A DNA stretch of 64,000 bases from Bacillota bacterium (lineage in GTDB: Bacteria > Bacillota > Clostridia > Christensenellales > Pumilibacteraceae), in the NCBI GenBank assembly GCA_009787385.1, contig WRGC01000003.1, positions 16,838 to 80,837 of the forward strand, written 5' to 3'. The stretch's first letter is position 1. Every line of letters begins with the position of its first letter. Both the position numbers and the translations under genes were made by a program. This document shows, one piece after another, positions 8,998 through 16,737 of this stretch. Below the pieces are notes generated by a model that saw nothing but the letters and a program-made list of their open reading frames with translations, searched no databases and was not told the DNA's origin.

Positions 8998-9022
8998 AAC
9001 AACCCACTATCGTAAGGTTGTT
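8998..9022 (-). terminator. Terminator of galK
   Basis: Stem AACAACC / GGTTGTT with an 11-nt loop, followed on the minus strand by eight consecutive T. It lies 16 nt beyond the galK stop. Confidence 0.8.
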
Positions 9023-9038
9023 CATCTATTTTATGTCA

Positions 9039-10214
9039 CTATGATACAAAAATTTCTTTTGCACCATCACTCATATTCGTATAATATATACTACAATTCA
9101 ATCCTGTTTTTTTAGGATATTCTATATCCAAAAGTTGTTGAATTTTGTCTCTGTTATCTTTAGCTACAATAGCTACACAACAACCCCCAAAGCCACCACC
9201 CGTCATTCTTACACCTTTGCAGTATGACTGAGCTTTGAGTATGTCCACAATAGTATCTAGCTCAACGCAACTCACCTCATACAAATCTTTGAGTGAATCA
9301 TGTGACTGCAACATTAGATTTCCAAAGAGTTGTATATCACCTTTGCCAAATGCATCTACTGCATTTACAACTCTATCATTCTCGTATACACAATGTTTGG
9401 CTCTATTGTATAATACAGAATTCATTCCTTGTGCAAGAGACTCAAATTGTGTAGGTGTTAGACTGCACAAATCTTTTATTGGTTTGTCAGATTTTGTATT
9501 CAACCAATTCAAGGCAGATTCGCATTCTTGTCTTCTTTCGTTGTACTTACTTGTAGTCAAATCATGTGGCTTGTTTGTATTGATTATGCACAACTCCAAT
9601 CCGTCCATATTGCCGCTAATATACTTGTATTCTAATGTAGAACAATTTAGCAATATAGCGTTGTTGTCTTTACCCATTGCAGATGCAAACTGATCCATAA
9701 TGCCACAATTGACTCCTACAAAATTGTTTTCTGCCTTTTGACAAATCACAGCAAGTTGTATACAATCTATTGGTTTTGCAATACCATGCTTGTTATTATA
9801 AATTGATTGCAACATATAAGCCGTTGCAACTTCTATCGCCGCACTACTACTCAATCCACTACCAAATGGCACGGTTATGTCATACAACACATCTATTCCT
9901 ACAAGTTGTATACCAATATCTTGCAACTGAATACACACACCCGCAATATAGTTGAGATAATTTTTGTCTCTGTAGCTATCCAATTTTGTATAGTCTATAC
10001 TACCCTCAAAATCAGTTGTAGTATACGCTACATTGAGACAATTCTTGTCATTTAGACGACAATATATTGTACAACCCAAGCCAATAGCGGCAGGCAATAC
10101 AAATCCACCATTATAATCAATATGCTCACCTATGAGATTGACACGACCAGCCGAATAAAATGCTCTTATTGGGTGACTACTTGCCCCATGCTTTTGTACA
10201 AATAACTGCAACAC
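9039..10214 (-). CDS. galK: Galactokinase
   Basis: A 391-residue GHMP kinase that phosphorylates galactose to galactose-1-phosphate in the Leloir pathway. The galactokinase signature GRVNLIGEHIDYNGGFVLP is near residue 27. The ATP-binding loop PFGSGLSSSAA is near 115-125, and the C-terminal GHMP motif is MTGGGFGGCC. The start is a GTG at 10214 with AGGAG 8 nt upstream. No galT, galE or transporter is next to it, so it is an isolated galactose gene here. It has its own terminator and is separated from the upstream gene by another. Confidence 0.95.
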   Translation of the reverse strand: MLQLFVQKHGASSHPIRAFYSAGRVNLIGEHIDYNGGFVLPAAIGLGCTIYCRLNDKNCLNVAYTTTDFEGSIDYTKLDSYRDKNYLNYIAGVCIQLQDIGIQLVGIDVLYDITVPFGSGLSSSAAIEVATAYMLQSIYNNKHGIAKPIDCIQLAVICQKAENNFVGVNCGIMDQFASAMGKDNNAILLNCSTLEYKYISGNMDGLELCIINTNKPHDLTTSKYNERRQECESALNWLNTKSDKPIKDLCSLTPTQFESLAQGMNSVLYNRAKHCVYENDRVVNAVDAFGKGDIQLFGNLMLQSHDSLKDLYEVSCVELDTIVDILKAQSYCKGVRMTGGGFGGCCVAIVAKDNRDKIQQLLDIEYPKKTGLNCSIYYTNMSDGAKEIFVS

Positions 10215-10261
10215 AATACTACTCCTAACATCAATACAGTTATTTTATCATATAAACAAAA

Positions 10262-10289
10262 AATTGGCAAACTACAATTGTTGCCAATT
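10262..10289 (-). terminator. Terminator after the frameshifted zinc-ribbon gene
   Basis: Stem AATTGGCAA / TTGCCAATT with an 11-nt loop, followed on the minus strand by six T. It separates this gene from galK. Confidence 0.75.
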
Positions 10290-10301
10290 ACAAAAATACA
10301 A

Positions 10302-10741
10302 TTAATCTTGATTGTTTTTACAATTACGACAAGTTGTCCAATTGCCATTTATATCTTTTGCAACAATGCTACCACACTTTTTGCAAAAATTAAAACTATC
10401 ACTATTTACTTTAAATACGAAAGAATCATATTCTACAGTATTTTTGGTATTTAGTACTTCTTTAACAATATTATTGCTATCTTGTGATTCTTTATTGTAG
10501 CAATGCCGCCTATTTGTCTCTCATCTCGTTCTTCAAATACAGCTTTTATAATACAATGTGAAATATAAAGTGCTATCCAAATGAAGAAACATACCCCTGC
10601 AACAATGTTGGCAATAACTGATACTAGTGCCATAAACTCATTTTTAGCACCTACAGCTATAAATGAAAAAATGATAGCAACAGCTAATAAATAAAAAAAC
10701 ACTGTCCTAAAATTTTGATATGTTTGTTTCAAATTTTTCAT
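10302..10741 (-). pseudogene. Two-TM membrane protein with C-terminal zinc ribbon, split by a frameshift
   Basis: Frame 1 starts at ATG 10741 and encodes two membrane segments (about residues 13-33 and 42-65) and a charged tail ERDERQI, but stops at 10451. A second frame (shift of -1 or +2) overlaps from about 10520 and continues to 10302. It encodes an acidic linker and a complete zinc ribbon (FCKKCGSI, then TTCRNCKNN). No slippery heptamer is evident in the overlap, so a recent indel, or a sequence error, is more likely than programmed frameshifting. The function is unknown. The zinc ribbon is easily missed because it has no start codon of its own. Confidence 0.6.
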
Positions 10742-10812
10742 TAGTCAAATCTACTTATACATACTAATATCTTTGCAAAAATATCAATAAAATCTCAACA
10801 TTAATTATCATT

Positions 10813-11382
10813 CTAAAAATATTTATAGAAATTTTTTATAATAAAGTCATCGTCTAATATACCCCTATCTCTCAAACTCACCGCTCTCTCTATGACTTTT
10901 GGGTCTCTTATTCTCATTGTATTAAGTCTATCATCATGATAAATTTTAAAATACTTTACCATGCTTTCAAATGTTATTTTCTCATCTTGTTTTGTAGTAG
11001 ACCAAGGCAATTCGTTGACTGTCATTTCACTTAGTCGCCAAGTTGAATATTGACCAAACAACAAATATATATTTTGCAAAAAATGTATATCAGGTTTGTC
11101 CATCTCTATATCTATGTCATCTTGCCACAAATTTATACCATTGATAGCAAACCTAATGTACTTATCTGTTATTTTTTGAATAGTAGGACCACTGCGCTGA
11201 TGAACAAATTCGGTATCAAAAAGCTTTTTACCTTGTATCACACCATAGCAACCTTGACTATAATACAACAGTTTTTGCAACTTGAGTAATGAGATATATT
11301 CTCCTTTACCATCTTGCACATCTAATATCGCACGATTGACAAACCATTGTGCCACTATCTCTACTTTGATTGGTGTCCCCAT
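10813..11382 (-). CDS. Panacea-domain (DUF4065) protein, likely antitoxin
   Basis: A protein of about 189 residues with the DUF4065/Panacea pattern: ISLLKLQKLLYYSQGCY near the N-terminus, RSGPTIQKITDKY in the middle, then YSTWRLSEMTVNELPWS. Panacea proteins (also known from SocA and GepA) act as antitoxins against many unrelated toxins. An upstream in-frame GTG at 11409 would lengthen it by 9 codons. ATG 11382 is preferred because AAAGG, overlapping the stop codon of the preceding gene, sits at a suitable distance. The gene begins 7 nt after the 143-residue protein, so the two are translationally coupled and probably form a toxin-antitoxin pair. Confidence 0.75.
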   Translation of the reverse strand: MGTPIKVEIVAQWFVNRAILDVQDGKGEYISLLKLQKLLYYSQGCYGVIQGKKLFDTEFVHQRSGPTIQKITDKYIRFAINGINLWQDDIDIEMDKPDIHFLQNIYLLFGQYSTWRLSEMTVNELPWSTTKQDEKITFESMVKYFKIYHDDRLNTMRIRDPKVIERAVSLRDRGILDDDFIIKNFYKYF

Positions 11383-11389
11383 TTCTTTT

Positions 11390-11821
11390 TTACCTTTTTT
11401 TGCTATCACTTAGCACATATCTATATACTGCTAACACATTATTAAAATGATCCATCATTATTACATCTTTAGTTATACAAGCATTGTCTACCCTAATTTG
11501 AGAATATACTCTTTTGGCATCTTGCAATATCGGTGTAGCAAATGGCAAACCTTTTTGATCTTCCCACGCAAATCCCCAATCTCCACACTGCATAAGATGT
11601 CTTCGTCCTCTCATAATACTAAACAATATACTAGCATTTTCTTCTCTATATACAGTACTTACTCTCAAATCTTCAAACCTAGACTGATATGCCATATCCA
11701 ACATATCCACAAGTGGTCTACGACTACCATCAGCCTTGATAGAAATATCATAACCACTGTCCCACATTTCTCTCAATGTAAGCCTATTGGAAATATTCAA
11801 ATTGTTGTCGTACATATCCAT
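11390..11821 (-). CDS. Unknown 143-aa protein upstream of the Panacea gene, candidate toxin
   Basis: I do not recognise this family. The protein is soluble-looking, with conserved-looking aromatic and charged segments such as LREMWDSGYD, MRGRRHLMQCGDWGFAWED and a basic C-terminus (SDSKKR). It is the first gene of a two-gene operon with a consensus promoter at 11864-11892, and the Panacea gene follows 7 nt after its stop. In Panacea-type systems the toxin commonly lies directly upstream of the antitoxin, so a toxin role is inferred from position only. No catalytic motif was identified. Confidence 0.5.
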   Translation of the reverse strand: MDMYDNNLNISNRLTLREMWDSGYDISIKADGSRRPLVDMLDMAYQSRFEDLRVSTVYREENASILFSIMRGRRHLMQCGDWGFAWEDQKGLPFATPILQDAKRVYSQIRVDNACITKDVIMMDHFNNVLAVYRYVLSDSKKR

Positions 11822-11863
11822 AGACTATAAATCCAAAACTATATTTAAAAAATCATCAACAAT

Positions 11864-11892
11864 ATAATAACATATTATTAATAGTTTGTCAA
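11864..11892 (-). promoter_or_regulatory. Promoter of the candidate Panacea toxin-antitoxin operon
   Basis: Minus strand: TTGACA at 11892-11887, a 17-bp spacer and TATTAT at 11869-11864, giving a leader of about 35 nt. Confidence 0.6.
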
Positions 11893-11967
11893 TAAATGAT
11901 AAATAATATTAATTTACTTTATTTGTAAATTACCATTTATATACTATTTTTATTGTACTGTTATTTT

Positions 11968-11996
11968 AGACATATGTATTTAAAATACATATGTCT
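11968..11996. repeat. Perfect 14-bp inverted repeat with a single central base
   Basis: AGACATATGTATTT and its exact reverse complement flank one A. It lies in a 350-bp gene-free interval between the candidate TA operon and the NCS2 permease. It has no T-run and is too tight for a normal terminator loop; it may be an operator or cruciform site. Confidence 0.7.
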
Positions 11997-12053
11997 GCTA
12001 TTATATTTTTAAAAATTGTAATATACAAAATGCTTTTAACATCCAATATATCT

Positions 12054-12089
12054 ATATACCGCAGTTACTTGTTTGCAACTGCGGTATAT
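12054..12089. other. Strong 13-bp hairpin downstream of the NCS2 permease
   Basis: ATATACCGCAGTT / AACTGCGGTATAT with a 10-nt loop. It is probably the 3' end structure of the permease transcript (minus strand), although no T-run follows on either strand. The rest of 11893-12179 is AT-rich and shows nothing else. Confidence 0.5.
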
Positions 12090-12179
12090 CTTAAGAACTT
12101 ATTTTATATAGTATTCCATTGATAAATACAAAGCTTTGTCTCATACAATAAACATAATTATATATCAAAAAACAAACAA

Positions 12180-13532
12180 CTAATAACCATCATTCATAAA
12201 CTGCTCGTTGTCTGAGCCTGAAATTGTCTCATCATTTCCGTCACTATCACCAATCTTAGGCAAATCCTTGGGCAGACAAATATTGGCCAATATACCAACT
12301 ACTGTAGCTACAAATAATCCACTCAAATTAAAGTTCTCTGATATTGAAATATATCCGCCCAACCCTGAAAGAGTTATACCCAATCCGACTGAAAGTATGA
12401 GAGATGTTATAACAAGATTGCGACTGTTCTTAAAATCAACTCTATTGTCAACCAATACCATTATACCACAACTAGCAATAATACCAAACAAAACTATAGA
12501 TACACCGCCTAATACAGGACTAGGAATTGTTTGAAGCAATGCTCCAAACTTGCCCAAAAACGCCAATACAATAGCAAAGCATGCTGCAAGTCTAATAATA
12601 CGAGGGTCAAAGTTCTTAGATGTAGCCAACACTGCTATATTTTCGCCATAACTTGTATTGGCAGGACCACCAAAGAATCCCGCCGCCATAGTAGCTATAC
12701 CGTCACCCAATACAGTTCTATGCAATCCTGGCTCTTGGTATATATCTTTGCTTGTCACTGCTCCAAGTGTAGTCATATCACCTATATGTTCCATAAAAGT
12801 AACTATTGCAATAGGGGCTATAACCAATATTGATGACAAGCTAAATTTTGGCAATTGCATAAATCCATCTGTAACATAGGGTATATTTATCCAATCTGCC
12901 GCACTAATAGCATCAAAGTTGAGTACATTCAATCCAAAAGCTGACAAAATCAAACAAACAACATATCCTGCAACTATGCCAATCAAAATAGGTACAAGTT
13001 TAAAGATACCTTTTCCTCTAAGCATAAATAATAATATTACAATAAGCGTAAAAGCAGCCACCAACCAAGACAACCAAGGATATTCAGCCCACGAGTTGCC
13101 TTGTTGATTTATAGCACTTGCATCATTTATACCATTTCCAACCAAACTCAATCCTATTAAAATAACTATAGGACCGACTACTACGGGTGGAAAAAGCTTT
13201 TTGATATTGCTAGCACCTACAAAATAAACTAGAATAGAAAATATCAAATAAATTCCACCTGCCACAATTATTGCCCCACCCGCATAGTTAGCACCTTCAC
13301 TTGCAACTACTGCGGCAATTCCTGGCAAAAATGCAAAGCTAGAACCCAAAAAAATAGGCACTCTCATTTTAGTCACAAAGTGAAAAATAAGAGTGCCTAG
13401 TCCAGCTGTCAATAATGCAACAGATGCGTTCATTCCCGTCAAAATAGGGACAAGTATAGTAGCTCCAAACATTGCAAACAAATGTTGTACACCGAGAGCA
13501 ACCTCTACCCCACTATAACCTTTAAATTTCAT
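12180..13532 (-). CDS. NCS2-family uracil/xanthine permease
   Basis: A 450-residue nucleobase:cation symporter of the UraA/PyrP type. The N-terminus GVQHLFAMFGATILVP is the family's signature. GSSFAFLPGI follows, then the TM10 substrate region GGPANTSYGENIAVLATS, which carries the NTSYGEN motif of UraA-like transporters. About 14 hydrophobic segments are present. The start has a strong TGGAGG site 7 nt upstream. It is not next to pyr or purine genes, so the exact base cannot be assigned; uracil is the most likely substrate from motif similarity. The C-terminus is acidic and hydrophilic. Confidence 0.85.
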   Translation of the reverse strand: MKFKGYSGVEVALGVQHLFAMFGATILVPILTGMNASVALLTAGLGTLIFHFVTKMRVPIFLGSSFAFLPGIAAVVASEGANYAGGAIIVAGGIYLIFSILVYFVGASNIKKLFPPVVVGPIVILIGLSLVGNGINDASAINQQGNSWAEYPWLSWLVAAFTLIVILLFMLRGKGIFKLVPILIGIVAGYVVCLILSAFGLNVLNFDAISAADWINIPYVTDGFMQLPKFSLSSILVIAPIAIVTFMEHIGDMTTLGAVTSKDIYQEPGLHRTVLGDGIATMAAGFFGGPANTSYGENIAVLATSKNFDPRIIRLAACFAIVLAFLGKFGALLQTIPSPVLGGVSIVLFGIIASCGIMVLVDNRVDFKNSRNLVITSLILSVGLGITLSGLGGYISISENFNLSGLFVATVVGILANICLPKDLPKIGDSDGNDETISGSDNEQFMNDGY

Positions 13533-13860
13533 ACAAACCTCCAGTTACCATATTTTGATACAATCACCATGGTTGTTATAAAGCAATTGAAATAAATTAT
13601 CTAATAATAACACATAAATATATAGTCGTCAACTATTTCTTAAACTAAAGCACATGGTAATATGGTCTATCAAATAGAATGGCAAATAGACAAGTGAAAT
13701 GCAATTATAATAAGAACAAGCATTGTTCTAACAACTTAAATTTTTGAATAGCACTATAAGTCTATAAAAAATTTAAATAAAATAATTTAAATAAATAACA
13801 AAATATTAAAAATATAAAAATTGTATACTATCAACTTATTACAAAGATAATCTTGATATG
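13533..13860. other. Gene-free interval upstream of the NCS2 permease
   Basis: Apart from the permease ribosome-binding site and a small 7-bp hairpin at 13713-13729 (AGAACAA / TTGTTCT), I see no gene. I searched by eye for a purine riboswitch and found none. Confidence 0.5.
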
Positions 13861-14385
13861 CTAGCTAGCATTTTTTTTGTATTCAGTACCTAGATACAAC
13901 ATTCCACCATTTTCCCTTTTATAAAAAATCAGCTTATCATTGTACTCATGTATATATAAGTTGGGGTCTACTCTACTTGCAAATACTAGTGGGGCAGGTT
14001 GATACTGCGGTAGCAATTGTGACTTAGCTTCTTGTGCTATAGTATACTGATTGTTGTTGATTGTATTGTTGTATTGAGGTGCAGGAGTTGGAGCTATTTG
14101 TTGTGAAATTAGTGGTTGTGGACTAAATTCTTGTTTTGGAGCTTTCTTGATATTAGGTCCTTTAATTACAAACAAAAGCACACTTGTAGCCAAACATATA
14201 AAAAATCCAATCAAAAATATTTCAGAATAAGGTGGAAATTCTTGTCCATTAACAAGCAAAATTAAAAAAAATATGAGAGAATAAGAAAATGGAATCCACA
14301 ACCAACCTACAACCAAAACCTTAGATACACCCTTAGCTATAGTGTCCATAAGTTTTCTTATACCTTCAAACAAATTCTTTGACAT
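13861..14385 (-). CDS. Small membrane protein of unknown function
   Basis: 174 residues. An amphipathic N-terminus is followed by two membrane segments (about 23-45 and 53-73), a Q/P/N-rich linker of about 50 residues and a C-terminal domain with VDPNLYIHEYNDKLIFYKRENGG. No family is recognised. The C-terminal domain looks like a short beta-rich cytoplasmic module. The gene has its own promoter (14395-14423), from which the mRNA would be essentially leaderless. The gene downstream on the same strand is more than 300 bp away. Confidence 0.65.
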   Translation of the reverse strand: MSKNLFEGIRKLMDTIAKGVSKVLVVGWLWIPFSYSLIFFLILLVNGQEFPPYSEIFLIGFFICLATSVLLFVIKGPNIKKAPKQEFSPQPLISQQIAPTPAPQYNNTINNNQYTIAQEAKSQLLPQYQPAPLVFASRVDPNLYIHEYNDKLIFYKRENGGMLYLGTEYKKNAS

Positions 14386-14394
14386 AGTGATGAT

Positions 14395-14423
14395 ATGTTA
14401 CTACAATTTGTCTAATTTGTCAA
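14395..14423 (-). promoter_or_regulatory. Promoter giving a leaderless mRNA
   Basis: Minus strand: TTGACA (14423-14418), a 17-bp spacer and TAACAT (14400-14395), then only 9 nt to the ATG at 14385. No Shine-Dalgarno site fits. Confidence 0.55.
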
Positions 14424-14462
14424 TATTTTTGAGATAAAGAATACTATAGAAAATTAAAAAGA

Positions 14463-14646
14463 GAGTGTACAACGAGCGGTTAATTACAATAAAATATAAA
14501 CAATCAACAAAATAGGAGTTATTCTTTTTTGACGCCAAAAAAGAAGCAAAAAAGCTTTTTTTTGAGGGGATTCCCCCCTAACGCCTTATGTTGATTTTAT
14601 TTATATCTTACTTTTTTCAATCTTAATATACCCTATTTGTATACTC
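14463..14646. mobile_element. Foldback MITE-like element, copy B
   Basis: 184 bp with terminal inverted repeats GAGTGTACAA / TTGTATACTC (9 of 10 positions pair). The inner halves are also imperfect inverted copies: the left stretch around ATAAACAATCAACAAAATAGG pairs with the right stretch ending in ACGCCTTATGTTGATTT. A GGGGATTCCCC centre forms the loop. No coding capacity and no clear target-site duplication was found. Confidence 0.65.
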
Positions 14647-14669
14647 ATATTAGAAACTGTATTCTCAAA

Positions 14670-16304
14670 TCAAATATTGACATCTACATTTTTGAGTTTA
14701 TTGCCTATCAGGCCCAACAACCAACAAACAATACCATACAATACAACTGACATGCCACCACACAACAATAATCTAATAGTAAAACTAATACCACCCAACA
14801 ACAACTCTCTCAAAGCAAAGCTAATACCAAAACTAACAATACTTGCTAATATTATTTTTATTGAATATTTAGAAGTGTGATGCAAATCTATTCTCTTACG
14901 ACATAGTATCAAATTAAATAAACATGCAACCAAATAAAACAACACACTTGCTAAAGTTACACCATAAATTCCCAATAAATTTAACAAAATTATTGTAAAT
15001 ACAATTTTTATTACAGCACTTATAGCTAATATAAAAGCAGGTCTAGATGCCTTATCCATTCCTTGAAGTGTGGCCGTGCAAATTTGCATAATTCCGGCAT
15101 AAACAATAATGCTAGATGACAACTGTAGTATTTTTATTCCCAAGTCCAATTCTTGTGCACTTAGTCCCCTACCATACATAAAATACATTATATCTTTAGC
15201 AAACAACAACACTCCTACAAAGCTAGGAAAAGCCAACAATAATGAATATTTCATGGCATTATTAACTTCATTAGTACTATCTTGTTGTGTAGCAAAACAT
15301 CTAGCAACCTTGGGAAGCAAGGCTATGGATATGGCCAATGTGATTAATACTGGCAAGTTTATCAAACTTGATACTGGACCATTGAGTATACCATATTGCC
15401 CTGTAGCATCTGCCTTGCTCAATCCTGCACTAATCAAAAAATTGATAACTATTATACTATCTATAACTTGTGTCAATGGAAGTATCATAGCACCTAAAGT
15501 AACTGGCATTGCAACTTTGTAGACAGCTTTAAGTATACTCTTTGCACTACTACTAGTGTTGATACTAGTAGAATTATTTTTTATAATATCATTTGTCAAA
15601 TTCCAATCCAAAGCTACTTCTGTTTGGAATTGTAAATTCGTTTTCAAAAAAATATTTTTGCGTCTTGCTACAATATTTCCCAATATATAAAACCCAATCA
15701 AAGTCAACATTGCGACACATTCGGATACACTAATACCAATCATTGCACCAAGCACTGCATACTCAATTCCCCATCTCATAAAATACATACTAAGAGAAAT
15801 CCCAACTACTAACTTAATGATTTGTTCTACAATTTGCATTATGCTAGATGGCAACATGTTTTGCCTACCCTGAAAATACCCTTTTAATACACAAATTATA
15901 CATACAAAAAATATAGAAGGTGCAATCCCCAAATAAGCTATACTTGCTCTAGAGTTTCCTTGCAATGATGAAATCCACTTATGCATACACACAATGCCTA
16001 TTGTTGCAACAATACCTATACAACTAAGCAAAAACAAAGACACCTTAAGAACCTTTTTTGCACCATCTATATCATCTATTGCTGTTTTGTTAGCCACAAC
16101 TTTAGAAATAGCAATAGGCAATCCCCCACTTGATAGAGTGAGTACAACTGTATATATAGGGAAAACCATTTGGTACATACCCATACCCTCTGCACCAAGA
16201 ATATTGGTAAGCGGAATCCTAAAAAACGCTCCAATCAACTTTGCCACAACAGAGCATATTGCAAGCATGCCCGCTCCACAAAAAATTTTTTTTATTTTTG
16301 ACAT
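14670..16304 (-). CDS. MATE/MVF-type polysaccharide or lipid flippase (SpoVB/YtgP-like)
   Basis: 544 residues with about 14 membrane segments. The start IKKIFCGAGMLAICSVVAKLIGAFFRIPLTNILGAEGMGMYQ is characteristic of the SpoVB/YtgP branch of the MOP exporter superfamily. This branch moves lipid-linked cell-wall precursors or is needed for spore cortex formation. Residues 225-255 form a variable cytoplasmic loop rich in N and S. No Shine-Dalgarno site is apparent. The gene is alone and reads away from the nrd locus. Assignment to lipid II flipping (YtgP) or sporulation (SpoVB) cannot be made from this sequence alone. Confidence 0.8.
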   Translation of the reverse strand: MSKIKKIFCGAGMLAICSVVAKLIGAFFRIPLTNILGAEGMGMYQMVFPIYTVVLTLSSGGLPIAISKVVANKTAIDDIDGAKKVLKVSLFLLSCIGIVATIGIVCMHKWISSLQGNSRASIAYLGIAPSIFFVCIICVLKGYFQGRQNMLPSSIMQIVEQIIKLVVGISLSMYFMRWGIEYAVLGAMIGISVSECVAMLTLIGFYILGNIVARRKNIFLKTNLQFQTEVALDWNLTNDIIKNNSTSINTSSSAKSILKAVYKVAMPVTLGAMILPLTQVIDSIIVINFLISAGLSKADATGQYGILNGPVSSLINLPVLITLAISIALLPKVARCFATQQDSTNEVNNAMKYSLLLAFPSFVGVLLFAKDIMYFMYGRGLSAQELDLGIKILQLSSSIIVYAGIMQICTATLQGMDKASRPAFILAISAVIKIVFTIILLNLLGIYGVTLASVLFYLVACLFNLILCRKRIDLHHTSKYSIKIILASIVSFGISFALRELLLGGISFTIRLLLCGGMSVVLYGIVCWLLGLIGNKLKNVDVNI

Positions 16305-16510
16305 TTCAAAAATAGTATGTGGAAGTATTTATATTAATAATTTATTTTTATTTTATATACTTATTGATTTTGTGTTTTTACACAATTATATTTTAATACA
16401 AATATAATTTTAATATTTATTTACATTGAAAAGAAATATTAAGTGGCAAAATAAAATATTCATATTTATTTAAACTTATTAAATTTTCAATGCTTTTAGC
16501 AAGCTTATAA

Positions 16511-16555
16511 AAAAATAGAATATTTATTTTTTGTAAAAATAAATATTCTATTTTT
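16511..16555. repeat. Perfect 20-bp hairpin in the divergent flippase-nrdE interval
   Basis: AAAAATAGAATATTTATTTT and its exact complement are separated by TTGTA. Neither strand has a gene immediately upstream for which it would be a terminator, so a regulatory or insulating role is possible. The rest of 16305-16650 is very AT-rich and shows no gene. Confidence 0.65.
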
Positions 16556-16650
16556 AACTTAATAAAACCAAAATTAAAATTTTAAATAACAATCTAAAGT
16601 TTAAAACCATTTGACAAAAATTTTTTAAAAATGTATTATCTTCAAATAAA

Positions 16651-16696
16651 TTACCTTATATAGTGCTTTTTAAATTTAAAGCACTATATATAGTAT
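16651..16696 (+). promoter_or_regulatory. Pair of NrdR-like boxes upstream of nrdE
   Basis: NrdR boxes follow ACACTATATATAGTGT. The site at 16681-16696 (GCACTATATATAGTAT) matches 14 of 16, and the site at 16651-16666 matches 11 of 16. The two centres are 30 bp apart, about three helical turns, as is usual for NrdR tandem boxes. The sites also form a 13-bp hairpin (16657-16690). A -10 box TATAAT lies at 16704-16709, so the downstream box overlaps the -35 region, consistent with repression. Confidence 0.6.
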
Positions 16697-16737
16697 GTTT
16701 TAATATAATCCATATCACTTTTAAAGGGAATCAAATT

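Noticed and set aside
10451..10525. Programmed frameshift joining the membrane protein to the zinc ribbon
   Set aside because: No slippery heptamer or downstream stimulatory structure is evident in the overlap; a simple indel is more likely.
12054..12089. Standard intrinsic terminator for the NCS2 permease
   Set aside because: The hairpin is strong, but no T-run follows on either strand, so I list it only as a hairpin.
13533..13860. Purine or other riboswitch before the NCS2 permease
   Set aside because: None of the conserved junction sequences was found, and there is no terminator-antiterminator pair.
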